Positions 29,761 through 36,280 of a DNA stretch of 36,280 bases are shown in pieces. Under the pieces are notes generated by a model, which saw only the letters and a program-made list of their open reading frames with translations, was not told the DNA's origin and made no database searches. This stretch comes from an uncultured Collinsella sp. Its GTDB lineage: Bacteria > Actinomycetota > Coriobacteriia > Coriobacteriales > Coriobacteriaceae. The stretch covers positions 1-36,280 of the forward strand of contig CABRZC010000008.1 of the NCBI GenBank assembly GCA_902475375.1, written 5' to 3'. Position 1 is the first letter of the stretch. Each line of letters starts with the position of its first letter. The translations under genes were made by a program, and so were the position numbers.

Positions 29761-30651
29761 TTACTGGAGCGCCTGTGCGCCAAGGGCAAGGCAGCCCATG
29801 ATGCCCTGCTTGCCCTCGAGGCTGTTATTGACAATGTAGGTATCGATGTCGTTGACCTCGGGCGTGACGATATAGCCGTTGAGCATCTCGGCGCACTTTT
29901 TGCGTGCAAGCGGCACGATGGGGGTGTGGTCGGCCACGCCGCCGCCGATGATAATCTTTTGCGGTGCGTAGCACAGCGTGTAGGTCATGAGCGCCTGTGC
30001 CAGATAGCCTGCGAGCAGGTCCATGGCCTCCGGGTCATCGGCCATGTCTCCGGCGCTCTTGCCATCCCAACGCTTTTTAACGCCGGGACCGGCGATGAGG
30101 CCCTCGAGGCAGCTGTCGTGGAAGGGACAGGCACTGTGCTCGCCGATGGTGTCGCGCGGGTCGCGTGTGACCAGGATGTGGCCGGCCTCGGGATGCATCA
30201 TGCCGTGCACGAGCTTGCCTCCCGAGAGCACGCCGGCGCCCACACCGGTGCCGATGGTCAGGTAGACCACGTCGGTGAGGCCCTGGGCGCAACCAAAAGT
30301 GACCTCGCCCAGGCAGGCGACGTTGACGTCGGTATCGTAGCCACAGGGAATATTGAGCTCGTTTTGGATGGTGCCCAGCAGGTCGAAGTAGCGCCATGCC
30401 GTTTTGGGCGTCTCCAGGATCTTGCCGTATTGGGGCGAGGCGGGGTTGACCGCGGTGGGGCCAAAGGCGCCGATGCCCAGCGCGGCGATGCCCTTGTTGG
30501 CAAACCATGCATTGACGGCCTCAACGGTCTCCTGCGGGGTCGTGGTCGCGATCTGCTCACGCTCCAGGACCGTACCGTCTGCATAGCCCGTGGCGCAGAC
30601 CATCTTGGTGCCACCGGCCTCGAGCGCTCCGATAAGCTGCTGTTTTGCCAT
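29761..30651 (-). CDS. ROK-family sugar kinase, probably fructokinase
   Basis: A 296-aa sugar kinase of the ROK family, phosphorylating a hexose in the cytoplasm. The ATP phosphate-binding loop is EAGGTK (11-16), the catalytic Asp is in DTDVN (D108), TIGTGVGAGVL is the second phosphate loop, and the zinc site is HPEAGHI with CPFHDSC (H158, C175, H178, C181). The EAGGTK variant (Glu in place of Asp) and GIGAFGP resemble bacterial fructokinases such as YdhR/ScrK types more than glucokinases. AGAGGA lies 5 nt before the ATG. No transporter or sugar operon adjoins it. It is convergent with VanZ. Confidence 0.87.
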   Translation of the reverse strand: MAKQQLIGALEAGGTKMVCATGYADGTVLEREQIATTTPQETVEAVNAWFANKGIAALGIGAFGPTAVNPASPQYGKILETPKTAWRYFDLLGTIQNELNIPCGYDTDVNVACLGEVTFGCAQGLTDVVYLTIGTGVGAGVLSGGKLVHGMMHPEAGHILVTRDPRDTIGEHSACPFHDSCLEGLIAGPGVKKRWDGKSAGDMADDPEAMDLLAGYLAQALMTYTLCYAPQKIIIGGGVADHTPIVPLARKKCAEMLNGYIVTPEVNDIDTYIVNNSLEGKQGIMGCLALGAQALQ

Positions 30652-30723
30652 AGTATTCCTCTCTCTGGGACGAGTTGCTCCATGACTAAAGTATAGGGCT
30701 CTAAACCATTTAAGAAAGCGCTA

Positions 30724-30764
30724 TAAAAAGAAGCCTCGCAACGCGGCGGGCGGTGCGAGGCGTC
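30724..30764 (-). terminator. Intrinsic terminator of the aminotransferase gene
   Basis: Minus-strand GCCTCGCA (30761-30754) and TGCGAGGC (30740-30733) form an 8-bp stem, followed by TTCTTTTTATAG. It lies 30 nt after the stop codon and before the ROK gene. Confidence 0.82.
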
Positions 30765-30792
30765 TTTGGTTAGTTTAGTTGCCGGGCCGTCC

Positions 30793-31974
30793 TTACCCGC
30801 GCGGCTTGATTTTATCACGTAGCGACTTGAGGTTCTCCAGCGCCGCGTTGAGCGTCTCGTCTCGCTTGGCAAAGTGGAAACGAATCAGATGGTTGACGGG
30901 CTCGCGGAAGAAGCTCGAGCCGGGCACGGCACCCACGCCCACCTTAGACGCGAGGTCCTCGCAGAATTCGAGGTCGCTGTCATAGCCAAACTCAGAGATG
31001 TCCATCATGACGTAGTAGGCGCCCTGCGGCACGTTATGCTCAAGACCGATGCTGTCGAGTCCCTGGCAGAACAGGTCGCGTTTGGCGGTATAGAGGTCGA
31101 GGACCTCCTGGTAATAGCTGTCGTCGAAGTTGAGTGCGGTGACGACGGCTTCCTGTAGGGGAGCGGCGGCACCCACGGTGAGGAAGTCGTGGACCTTCTT
31201 GATGCGCTCGGTGATCTGCGCCGGGGCGATGGTGTAGCCCAGACGCCAGCCGGTGATGGAGTACGTTTTGGACAGCGAGCTGCAGCTGATGGTTCGCTCG
31301 AACATGCCGGGCAGCGTGGCCATATAGACGTGCTCGTGGGGCGCGTAGACGATATGCTCGTATACCTCGTCGGTGATGCAGTAGGCGTCGTACTTTTTGC
31401 AGAGGTCGGCGATAAAGGTGAGCTCCTCGCGCGTAAAGACCTTGCCGCAAGGGTTGGAAGGGTTGCACAGGACGATGGCCTTGGGGTCGTTGTCGCGGAA
31501 GGCGGCCTCGAGCGTCTCGCGGTCAAAGTCGAATGTGGGCGGGTTGAGCGGCACGTAGATGGGCTCGGCACCCGAAAGGATCGTGTCGGCGCCGTAGTTC
31601 TCGTAGAACGGCGAGAAGATGACGACCTTGTCGCCGGGGTTTGTGACTGTCATCATAGCGGCCATCATGGCCTCGGTAGAGCCGCATGTGACTACGATAT
31701 TCTCGTTGGGGTTCACCGGCATGCCCATAAAGTGCTCCTGCTTGGCGGCAAGCGCCTCGCGCATGGCCTGGGAGCCCCAGGTGATGGAGTACTGGTGATA
31801 GAGCGGCTTGGGGTCGGCGGCGATGGTGCTGAGGCTCTTGAGCAGCTGCGCCGGGGGATCGAAGTCGGGGAAGCCCTGCGAGAGGTTGACGGCGTCGTAC
31901 CTATTGGAGATGCGTGTCATGCGGCGGATGACCGAATCGGTGAATGTTGCCGTGCGATTGGAGAGTTCTTTCAT
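30793..31974 (-). CDS. Class I/II pyridoxal-phosphate aminotransferase
   Basis: A 393-aa fold-type I PLP enzyme. PLP contacts: GSTEAMMA (98-105), NPSNPCGKVF (171-180), DEVYEHIVY (D202, Y205) and the Schiff-base lysine SLSKTYSITGWRLGY (K236). The N-terminal NLSQGFPDFDPP resembles the kynurenine/methionine aminotransferase (YbdL-like) group, which often acts on methionine, glutamine or aromatic amino acids. The substrate cannot be fixed from sequence. GAAAGGA lies 5 nt before the ATG. It has its own terminator and is separated from the downstream ROK gene by 141 bp, so it is probably monocistronic. Confidence 0.9.
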   Translation of the reverse strand: MKELSNRTATFTDSVIRRMTRISNRYDAVNLSQGFPDFDPPAQLLKSLSTIAADPKPLYHQYSITWGSQAMREALAAKQEHFMGMPVNPNENIVVTCGSTEAMMAAMMTVTNPGDKVVIFSPFYENYGADTILSGAEPIYVPLNPPTFDFDRETLEAAFRDNDPKAIVLCNPSNPCGKVFTREELTFIADLCKKYDAYCITDEVYEHIVYAPHEHVYMATLPGMFERTISCSSLSKTYSITGWRLGYTIAPAQITERIKKVHDFLTVGAAAPLQEAVVTALNFDDSYYQEVLDLYTAKRDLFCQGLDSIGLEHNVPQGAYYVMMDISEFGYDSDLEFCEDLASKVGVGAVPGSSFFREPVNHLIRFHFAKRDETLNAALENLKSLRDKIKPRG

Positions 31975-32084
31975 GACGGTCCTTTCGAGGGTTTGCAGTG
32001 GGGCAAGTTTACTCCTATGAAAAGGGTAGGAATTGCTCGAAACGCGCTCGAAAAACTCTTTTCAAAATTCTTGAAAATTGGGGC

Positions 32085-32113
32085 TTGCATCGCATGGCGT
32101 TCCTTGCAATAAT
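32085..32113 (+). promoter_or_regulatory. Promoter of the tRNA-His/Lys/Lys cluster
   Basis: TTGCAT (32085-32090), 17-bp spacer and AATAAT (32108-32113), with a 27-nt leader to tRNA-His. No other promoter is seen inside the cluster. Confidence 0.65.
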
Positions 32114-32140
32114 AGTCGAGCGCGAAGCGCACAGGACACG

Positions 32141-32217
32141 GTGGGTGTAGCTCAGTTGGCTAGAGCGACGGGTTGTGGTCCCGTAGGTCGAGGGTTCGAG
32201 TCCCTTTACCCACCCCA
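32141..32217 (+). tRNA. tRNA-His, anticodon GTG
   Basis: Acceptor GTGGGTG pairs with TACCCAC. The anticodon loop TTGTGGT carries GTG. The T-arm is GAGGGTTCGAGTCCCTT. The discriminator is C (32214) and CCA is encoded (32215-32217). A G at 32140 supplies the G-1 needed for histidine identity opposite C73. First gene of a three-tRNA cluster. Confidence 0.96.
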
Positions 32218-32239
32218 GTTCTTGCTTCGTGTTGATATC

Positions 32240-32315
32240 GGGTCGTTAGCTCAGTTGGTAGAGCAGGGGACTCTTAATCCCAAGGTCCAGGGTTCGACCC
32301 CCTGACGGCCCACCA
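32240..32315 (+). tRNA. tRNA-Lys, anticodon CTT, copy 1
   Basis: Acceptor GGGTCGT pairs with ACGGCCC. The D-arm is GCTCAGTTGGTAGAGC, the anticodon loop CTCTTAA carries CTT (reads AAG), and the T-arm is CAGGGTTCGACCCCCTG. The discriminator is A (32312) and CCA is encoded (32313-32315). Confidence 0.96.
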
Positions 32316-32328
32316 CACGATATCTCCT

Positions 32329-32354
32329 CTAAAGTCCGCCACAACGGACTTTAG
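32329..32354 (+). terminator. Hairpin between the two tRNA-Lys genes
   Basis: CTAAAGTCCG (32329-32338) and CGGACTTTAG (32345-32354) form a 10-bp perfect stem with loop CCACAA. There is no T-tract, so it may be a processing hairpin rather than a terminator; the second tRNA begins 5 nt later. Confidence 0.5.
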
Positions 32355-32358
32355 CTTT

Positions 32359-32431
32359 GGGTCGTTAGCTCAGTTGGTAGAGCAGGGGACTCTTAATCCC
32401 AAGGTCCAGGGTTCGACCCCCTGACGGCCCA
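32359..32431 (+). tRNA. tRNA-Lys, anticodon CTT, copy 2
   Basis: Identical to copy 1 over all 73 mature positions, but the 3' CCA is not encoded (ACCC follows). Last gene of the cluster. Confidence 0.96.
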
Positions 32432-32447
32432 CCCAAAGATTGTAAAA

Positions 32448-32475
32448 GCGACTGGCTTCGGCTGGTCGTTTTTTT
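32448..32475 (+). terminator. Terminator of the tRNA cluster
   Basis: GCGACTGGC (32448-32456) pairs over 9 positions, including G-U pairs, with GCTGGTCGT (32461-32469) around a stable TTCG tetraloop, followed by seven T residues. Confidence 0.9.
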
Positions 32476-32528
32476 GTTAACCTTTCATTGGGTCGAACCC
32501 GTCGGGGCGCGGAGCTGAGGAAACTGCA

Positions 32529-32604
32529 CCGTGATTCCCTTAGGGAAAACACGGCTCAAGCCCCGTAAGCGTGTTTTCCTTGGGGGGATCATACTTACGG
32601 GGCT
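32529..32604. repeat. Interlocked complementary arms (potential H-type pseudoknot)
   Basis: GGAAAACACG (32544-32553) pairs perfectly with CGTGTTTTCC (32570-32579). AGCCCCGTAAG (32559-32569), inside that loop, pairs perfectly with CTTACGGGGCT (32594-32604) outside it. A third competing hairpin uses CCGTG/CACGG (32529-32533, 32550-32554) and TTCCC/GGGAA. It lies in the gap 32476-32650 between the tRNA terminator and the end of the flavoprotein gene. No gene is seen here; strand of action unknown. Confidence 0.55.
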
Positions 32605-32650
32605 CGATGCATGTTGAGAAATTGTGATCAAACTCTAAGTGAGAATCGAA

Positions 32651-34177
32651 TTAGTCGGCTCGATAGTGCGAACCTAGGCTTTCAGCCCGCTTGCGCATTG
32701 CTTTGACCATCTCCGTTGCCAGCTGAATCTGCGATTGCAGGCGGGCAAGGGCTGCGATCTCGCTGTCATTGGCATGCGGCTTGCTCAGCGCCATGGCCTT
32801 GTCTTGCAGGCTTTCAAGCTCTTGCAGCGCCTTGGATAGACCCGCTTCGGTCCTGTTGATCATGCAGTAGGTGCTCATTGTGTGTCTGAGGCTGCGGGTC
32901 AGGCGCTCAGCGTCTGCTGTAGCAATTCCATGCTGGGGGAGGGCGGTATCCACAGGTGTGCCAGCCTCGGGAGCGCCCAGCGCTGCTCGAGCCGCTGATA
33001 CGCCCGCAATGCGTCCGAATACGATGCCATTGGCGCTTGACAAGCCTCCGATGCGGTCGGCGCCGTGCATGCCGCCTGTTGCCTCGCCACAGGCGTAGAG
33101 GCCCTCAACGCCCGTGTGGGCGGTCTTATCGATCTTGATGCCGCCATTAGCGGCGTGGGCATACATCGCCACGCGCATCTCGTCGCTCGGCGCGATACTG
33201 TGCTCGTCTTTCAGCCAGGTGGCAAAGGTCTGCACAAACTCGGGAACATCCTCGCGGGGGAAGTCGTAGTGCAGCGCCAGGCCCTCGGTGCCCGCCTGGT
33301 CGATGGCAAGATCGATGGCGCGAGAAGCCAGGCATGATGTGAAGGGGCCATATCCGGAGCGTTGCTCAAGCAGATCGTCCAGCTTGTCGTCGACGATATC
33401 GACCGGCTGGTCGAACTTGACGTAGCGCCAGGTCTTCTCGTTAAAGACAAGATTGCGCTTGGGCTCGATGAAGCCTGGCATCATTTGCATGAACTCTATA
33501 TTAGTGAGCGTTGCGCCGTGCGCCTGTGCGATGGCCTGCGAGGAGCTGAGCACGTCTGCCGAAGTGAGGCTGCGCTCGAACAGGCCACCCGTGCCGCCCG
33601 CAGCGATGATAGTGGCCTTTGCTGCAAAGGTCACAATGCGCTCGTCCGTTTGGTTGAAGAGCATGGCGCCGACAGTCTTTCCGGATGTGTCTTCAACAAG
33701 GTCGATAAGCTCGTGGCGGGGGAGTAGGCGAATGCCGAGTAACTTGATCTGGGCCGTACATGCGTCCTCAAGGGGTTTGCGGGTGAGGCCGCGCCACATG
33801 CGCGTCTTATGGTCAAAGCAGGGGATAAATTGCTTTTGCTGGGCGCTCTCGGCGCTTTGCGGGCGCTGGAGTACTACGCCCAGATCCTGCTCGAGCCAGT
33901 CAATCGCCTGGGGAATGCCGTGGACGAACGTCTGGACGAGTTCGGGGTCGGCAACGCCGCCGCCGACGGTCTGGATGGTGTCAATAAGGTCCTGTTCGTC
34001 GTCTTCGTCGACGGGGCCAATAAGGCCGAGGCCCCAGGTGCCCGGGAAAAAGCTCGATCCGCTCATGGTCTTGCCGGCGCTTGCGATGGCAACGGTCGCG
34101 CCCGCGCGCGCTGCTTCTATGGCGGCACAAAGGCCAGCGATGCCCGATCCGATTACCAGTACATCAGTTGATTCCAT
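32651..34177 (-). CDS. FAD-dependent oxidoreductase (fumarate reductase / L-aspartate oxidase superfamily)
   Basis: A 508-aa flavoprotein. The N-terminal Rossmann motif is VLVIGSGIAGLCAA (GSGIAG at 10-15), with a typical IIAAGGTGGLF dinucleotide segment. The C-terminal flavin/substrate signature is NGGIKIDKTAHTGVEGLYAC followed by GEATGGMHGADRIGG, as in FrdA/NadB relatives. There is no haem-binding CXXCH, FMN-binding domain or Tat signal, so it is soluble and cytoplasmic. It could be an aspartate oxidase-like or an enoate/fumarate reductase-like enzyme. The absence of nadA or nadC neighbours argues against NadB. GAAAGGA lies 5 nt before the ATG at 34177. Three ATCGGCAAAG-like repeats lie upstream. 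Confidence 0.85.
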   Translation of the reverse strand: MESTDVLVIGSGIAGLCAAIEAARAGATVAIASAGKTMSGSSFFPGTWGLGLIGPVDEDDEQDLIDTIQTVGGGVADPELVQTFVHGIPQAIDWLEQDLGVVLQRPQSAESAQQKQFIPCFDHKTRMWRGLTRKPLEDACTAQIKLLGIRLLPRHELIDLVEDTSGKTVGAMLFNQTDERIVTFAAKATIIAAGGTGGLFERSLTSADVLSSSQAIAQAHGATLTNIEFMQMMPGFIEPKRNLVFNEKTWRYVKFDQPVDIVDDKLDDLLEQRSGYGPFTSCLASRAIDLAIDQAGTEGLALHYDFPREDVPEFVQTFATWLKDEHSIAPSDEMRVAMYAHAANGGIKIDKTAHTGVEGLYACGEATGGMHGADRIGGLSSANGIVFGRIAGVSAARAALGAPEAGTPVDTALPQHGIATADAERLTRSLRHTMSTYCMINRTEAGLSKALQELESLQDKAMALSKPHANDSEIAALARLQSQIQLATEMVKAMRKRAESLGSHYRAD

Positions 34178-34214
34178 GGGATTCCTTTCTCGTTCGCGCA
34201 TTGTCGCATGGGTG

Positions 34215-34254
34215 ATCGGCAAAGGTATCGCAAAGATTGGATAAATCGGCAAAG
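34215..34254. promoter_or_regulatory. Three iteron-like repeats upstream of the flavoprotein gene
   Basis: ATCGGCAAAG (34215-34224), ATCGCAAAG (34227-34235) and ATCGGCAAAG (34245-34254) are direct repeats in the 250-bp gap 34178-34427, 38-77 bp upstream of the start at 34177. They may be a regulator binding array. The rest of the gap holds only the terminator of the GGGtGRT gene. Confidence 0.35.
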
Positions 34255-34356
34255 GGCAAATATGGCACGTGGACGTTAGGGGCGCTTGGCGGCTCCTTCT
34301 CATCACGCCTTACGTTCCATCAGAACTGATATATCGGCTCTCGAACGCTTTGTGGC

Positions 34357-34393
34357 GAAAAAAAGAGCCGCTACCTGGGTGGGTAGCGGCTCT
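34357..34393 (-). terminator. Intrinsic terminator of the GGGtGRT/NifU-like operon
   Basis: AGAGCCGCTACC (34364-34375) and GGTAGCGGCTCT (34382-34393) form a 12-bp perfect stem with loop TGGGTG. The A-run at 34358-34364 is a U-tract on the minus strand. Confidence 0.93.
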
Positions 34394-34427
34394 AAAGCTC
34401 AACTATATGAGCATCGCGCGGGCGCGA

Positions 34428-35432
34428 TTAGGCCTTGAGGGCCTCCTCGACGGCGACAGCGCAGGCGACGGTGGCACCGACCATGGGGTTGTTGCCCATG
34501 CCGATGAGACCCATCATGTCGACGTGCGCAGGCACGGAGGAAGAACCGGCGAACTGGGCGTCGGAGTGCATACGGCCCATGGTGTCGGTCATGCCGTAAG
34601 AGGCAGGGCCGGCGCCCATGTTGTCCGGGTGCAGGGTACGGCCAGTGCCGCCACCAGAAGCGACGGAGAAGTACTTCTTGCCAGCCTCGATGCGCTCCTT
34701 CTTGTAGGTGCCAGCGACGGGGTGCTGGAAGCGCGTGGGGTTGGTGGAGTTACCGGTGATCGAGATGTCGACGTTCTCGTGCCACATGATGGCAACGCCC
34801 TCGCGGACGTCGTCGGAGCCGTAGCAGTTAACGGCAGCGCGGGGACCATCGGAGTAGGGGATGGTCTCGACGACCTTGAGCTCGCCCGTGTAGTAGTCGA
34901 ACTGGGTCTTCACGTAGGTGAAGCCGTTGATGCGGGCGATGATCTGAGCAGCGTCCTTGCCCAGACCGTTGAGGATAACGCGCAGCGGCTTCTTACGAGC
35001 CTTGTTGGCGTTCAGAGCCAGGCCGATAGCGCCCTCAGCGGCAGCGAAGGACTCGTGGCCGGCCAGGAAGGCGAAGCACTCGGTGTCGTCGGAGAGCAGC
35101 ATAGCGCCCAGGTTGCCGTGGCCCAGACCGACCTTGCGGTCCTCGGCGACGGAGCCGGGAACGGTGAAGGCCTGGATGCCCTCGCCGATGATGGCAGCAG
35201 CCTCAGAAGCGGACTTGGCGCCACGCTTGACAGCGAGAGCGCAGCCGAGGGTGTAGGCCCACTCAGCGTTCTGGAAGGCGATGGACTGGGTGTTGTTGAC
35301 GATCTCACGCGGGTTGAAGCCCTTGTCGGTGCAGATCTGCAGAGCTTCCTCGAGGGAGGCGATGCCGTTGTCGGCGAGGCACTTGTTGATCTTGTCAGCG
35401 CGGCGCTCGTAACCTTCGAACGTAACAGTCAT
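34428..35432 (-). CDS. GGGtGRT family protein
   Basis: A 334-aa protein with the family-defining motif SGGGTGRTLHPDNMG (GGGTGRT at 260-266). The family is widespread in anaerobes and has no established biochemical function. Other notable segments are GLGHGNLGAMLLSDDTECFA (103-122), AGHESFAAAEGAIG, and a Gly-rich C-terminus (MGLIGMGNNPMVGATVACAV). There is no signal peptide, so it should be cytoplasmic. AGGGAGG lies 9 nt before the ATG. It starts 18 bp after the stop of the NifU-like scaffold gene, so the two form an operon, suggesting a role in cluster or metal handling. C-ending codon bias suggests high expression. Function should be treated as unknown. Confidence 0.9.
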   Translation of the reverse strand: MTVTFEGYERRADKINKCLADNGIASLEEALQICTDKGFNPREIVNNTQSIAFQNAEWAYTLGCALAVKRGAKSASEAAAIIGEGIQAFTVPGSVAEDRKVGLGHGNLGAMLLSDDTECFAFLAGHESFAAAEGAIGLALNANKARKKPLRVILNGLGKDAAQIIARINGFTYVKTQFDYYTGELKVVETIPYSDGPRAAVNCYGSDDVREGVAIMWHENVDISITGNSTNPTRFQHPVAGTYKKERIEAGKKYFSVASGGGTGRTLHPDNMGAGPASYGMTDTMGRMHSDAQFAGSSSVPAHVDMMGLIGMGNNPMVGATVACAVAVEEALKA

Positions 35433-35450
35433 AGTTATTTCCCTCCCTTT

Positions 35451-36185
35451 CTACTCGTGAACCGGGAACACGCTGGCGACGGAGTGAGTCTCCTCGTCGG
35501 TGCGCGGGTCGATGTACTTGGCAGCGTTCTCCCACTGACCATAGTGGCCCATAGCGCCAGCGATGGCCTCCTCGGGGGTCTTGCCGGCCTTGACGGCGTC
35601 GGTGAACTTGCCGAGGTTCAGGAACTCGAACGCGATGATCTCGTTCTTGTCGTTGAGAGCCATGCGGGTGACGTAGCCCTGAGCGAGCTCGAGGTAACGA
35701 GCGCCCTTGGCCTTGGTGCCGAACATGGTGCCGACCTGAGAGCGAAGGCCCTTGCCGAGGTCGTCGAGGGAGGCGCCCACGGGCAGGCCGCCCTCGGAGA
35801 ACGCGGTCTGGCTGCGGCCGTAAACGATCTGCAGGAAGATCTCGCGCATAGCAACGTTGATGGCGTCGCAGACGAGGTCGGTGTTAAGGGCCTCGAGGAT
35901 GGTCTTACCGGGAAGGATCTCGGAAGCCATGGCGGCAGAGTGGGTCATGCCCGAGCAGCCGATGGTCTCAACGAGGGCCTCCTCGATGATGCCGTCCTTG
36001 ACGTTCAGCGTGAGCTTGCAGGCGCCCTGCTGAGGTGCGCACCAACCCACACCGTGCGTAAGACCGGAGATGTCGGAAATCTCCTTAGCCTGGACCCACT
36101 TGCCCTCCTCGGGGATGGGTGCGGGGCCGTGGTATGCACCCTTGGCAACGGGGCACATGTTCTCCACTTCCTGTGAGTACTGCAT
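35451..36185 (-). CDS. Iron-sulfur cluster assembly scaffold-like protein (NifU N-terminal family)
   Basis: A 244-aa protein related to NifU/IscU scaffolds, which assemble [2Fe-2S]/[4Fe-4S] clusters on conserved cysteines. Candidate ligands are C49 (GVGWCAP), C56 (GACKL) and C77 (TIGCSGMTHSAAMA); C11 is extra. Motif spacing differs from classic IscU, and the protein is longer, with an added C-terminal half (about 130-244), so it is a divergent branch. GAGGAGA lies 3 nt before the ATG at 36185; longer in-frame reading lacks such a site. It is the first visible gene of the operon with the GGGtGRT protein. The promoter should be in the last 95 bp or beyond the window; nothing clear is seen there. 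Confidence 0.85.
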   Translation of the reverse strand: MQYSQEVENMCPVAKGAYHGPAPIPEEGKWVQAKEISDISGLTHGVGWCAPQQGACKLTLNVKDGIIEEALVETIGCSGMTHSAAMASEILPGKTILEALNTDLVCDAINVAMREIFLQIVYGRSQTAFSEGGLPVGASLDDLGKGLRSQVGTMFGTKAKGARYLELAQGYVTRMALNDKNEIIAFEFLNLGKFTDAVKAGKTPEEAIAGAMGHYGQWENAAKYIDPRTDEETHSVASVFPVHE

Positions 36186-36280
36186 GCCTCTCCTCTCTAT
36201 CGTGTTGGCGTCCCGTCTGGGGGTCGTGGCTGGCGATTGCCGGGCGACCCTTCGAAAGGGACATGACATGCAGCCCCTAT

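Noticed and set aside
32486..32515. GGGTCGAACCC near the tRNA cluster as an attachment site or tRNA fragment
   Set aside because: Only about 10 nt match a tRNA T-arm in reverse and no integrase or island is present.
34269..36176. A 635-codon plus-strand frame across the last two genes
   Set aside because: It runs antisense through two recognisable genes and their gap; no coding signature.
1..36280. CRISPR array, prophage or insertion sequence
   Set aside because: No regularly spaced repeats, integrase, transposase or phage genes were seen; the repeats present are irregular palindromes.

Overview
The window looks like chromosome of a high-GC, anaerobic, gut-type actinobacterium of the Coriobacteriia, most likely Collinsella. 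The evidence is the GC-rich coding style, strong GGAGG/AAAGG ribosome sites, an actinobacterial-type Rho with a very long disordered N-terminus, a CarD-type regulator, ATP-dependent PEP carboxykinase, and a GGGtGRT/NifU-like pair typical of anaerobes. The genus is an inference from overall character, not from a database match. No integrase, transposase, phage gene or CRISPR array was seen; this is core housekeeping DNA with unusual intergenic DNA.

Layout. 1-2.5 kb: end of a small operon (MazG-like pyrophosphohydrolase plus a partial gene), a 73-aa acidic protein and a CPA1 cation/proton antiporter. 2.8-5.6 kb: a PPP-type phosphoesterase and a lone flippase-like membrane protein. 5.9-9.6 kb: pckA, a MarR regulator, a DegV fatty-acid-binding protein and a short MGMT-family protein. 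10-12.4 kb: trpS and a WecA/TagO-type glycan initiator. 12.6-14.6 kb: a probable 6S RNA, a PflA-like radical SAM enzyme, tRNA-Ala(CGC) and a small tail-anchored protein. 14.7-20.5 kb: nicotinate phosphoribosyltransferase, proB and proA, with a prolyl aminopeptidase gene inserted between proB and proA on the opposite strand. 20.5-24 kb: an HD-domain protein, a CarD-like regulator and argS. 24.9-27.4 kb: rho. 27.7-32 kb: an unknown membrane protein, a VanZ protein, a ROK sugar kinase and a class I aminotransferase. 32.1-32.5 kb: tRNA-His and two identical tRNA-Lys(CTT) genes. 32.6-36.2 kb: a fumarate-reductase-like flavoprotein and the GGGtGRT/NifU-like operon, whose 5' end lies near the window edge.

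The most unusual material is between the genes. At least six families of palindromic or composite repeats (called A to F here) recur in the gaps. Family E is the most striking: three elements of about 123-132 bp, each with its own perfectly paired terminal arms (14-18 bp) unlike those of the other two, but with a shared core of type AAAACCGCAGGT placed 52-54 nt from the outer tip of the left arm. Conserved pairing without conserved arm sequence points to selection on structure or to replication as a palindrome. Family C forms a perfect 35-bp inverted repeat at 9.2 kb and has a single-arm copy at 24.2 kb. Family A is a terminator hairpin reused almost unchanged four times. Families A to D, and one copy of F, carry a GGGAC-like box. 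The 913-bp gap between argS and rho is a mosaic of five of these elements.

Working together, the genes cover translation (argS, trpS, four tRNAs), transcription control (rho, 6S RNA, CarD, MarR), anaerobic carbon and redox metabolism (pckA, radical SAM, flavoprotein), proline supply (proB, proA, prolyl aminopeptidase), NAD salvage and envelope glycan assembly.
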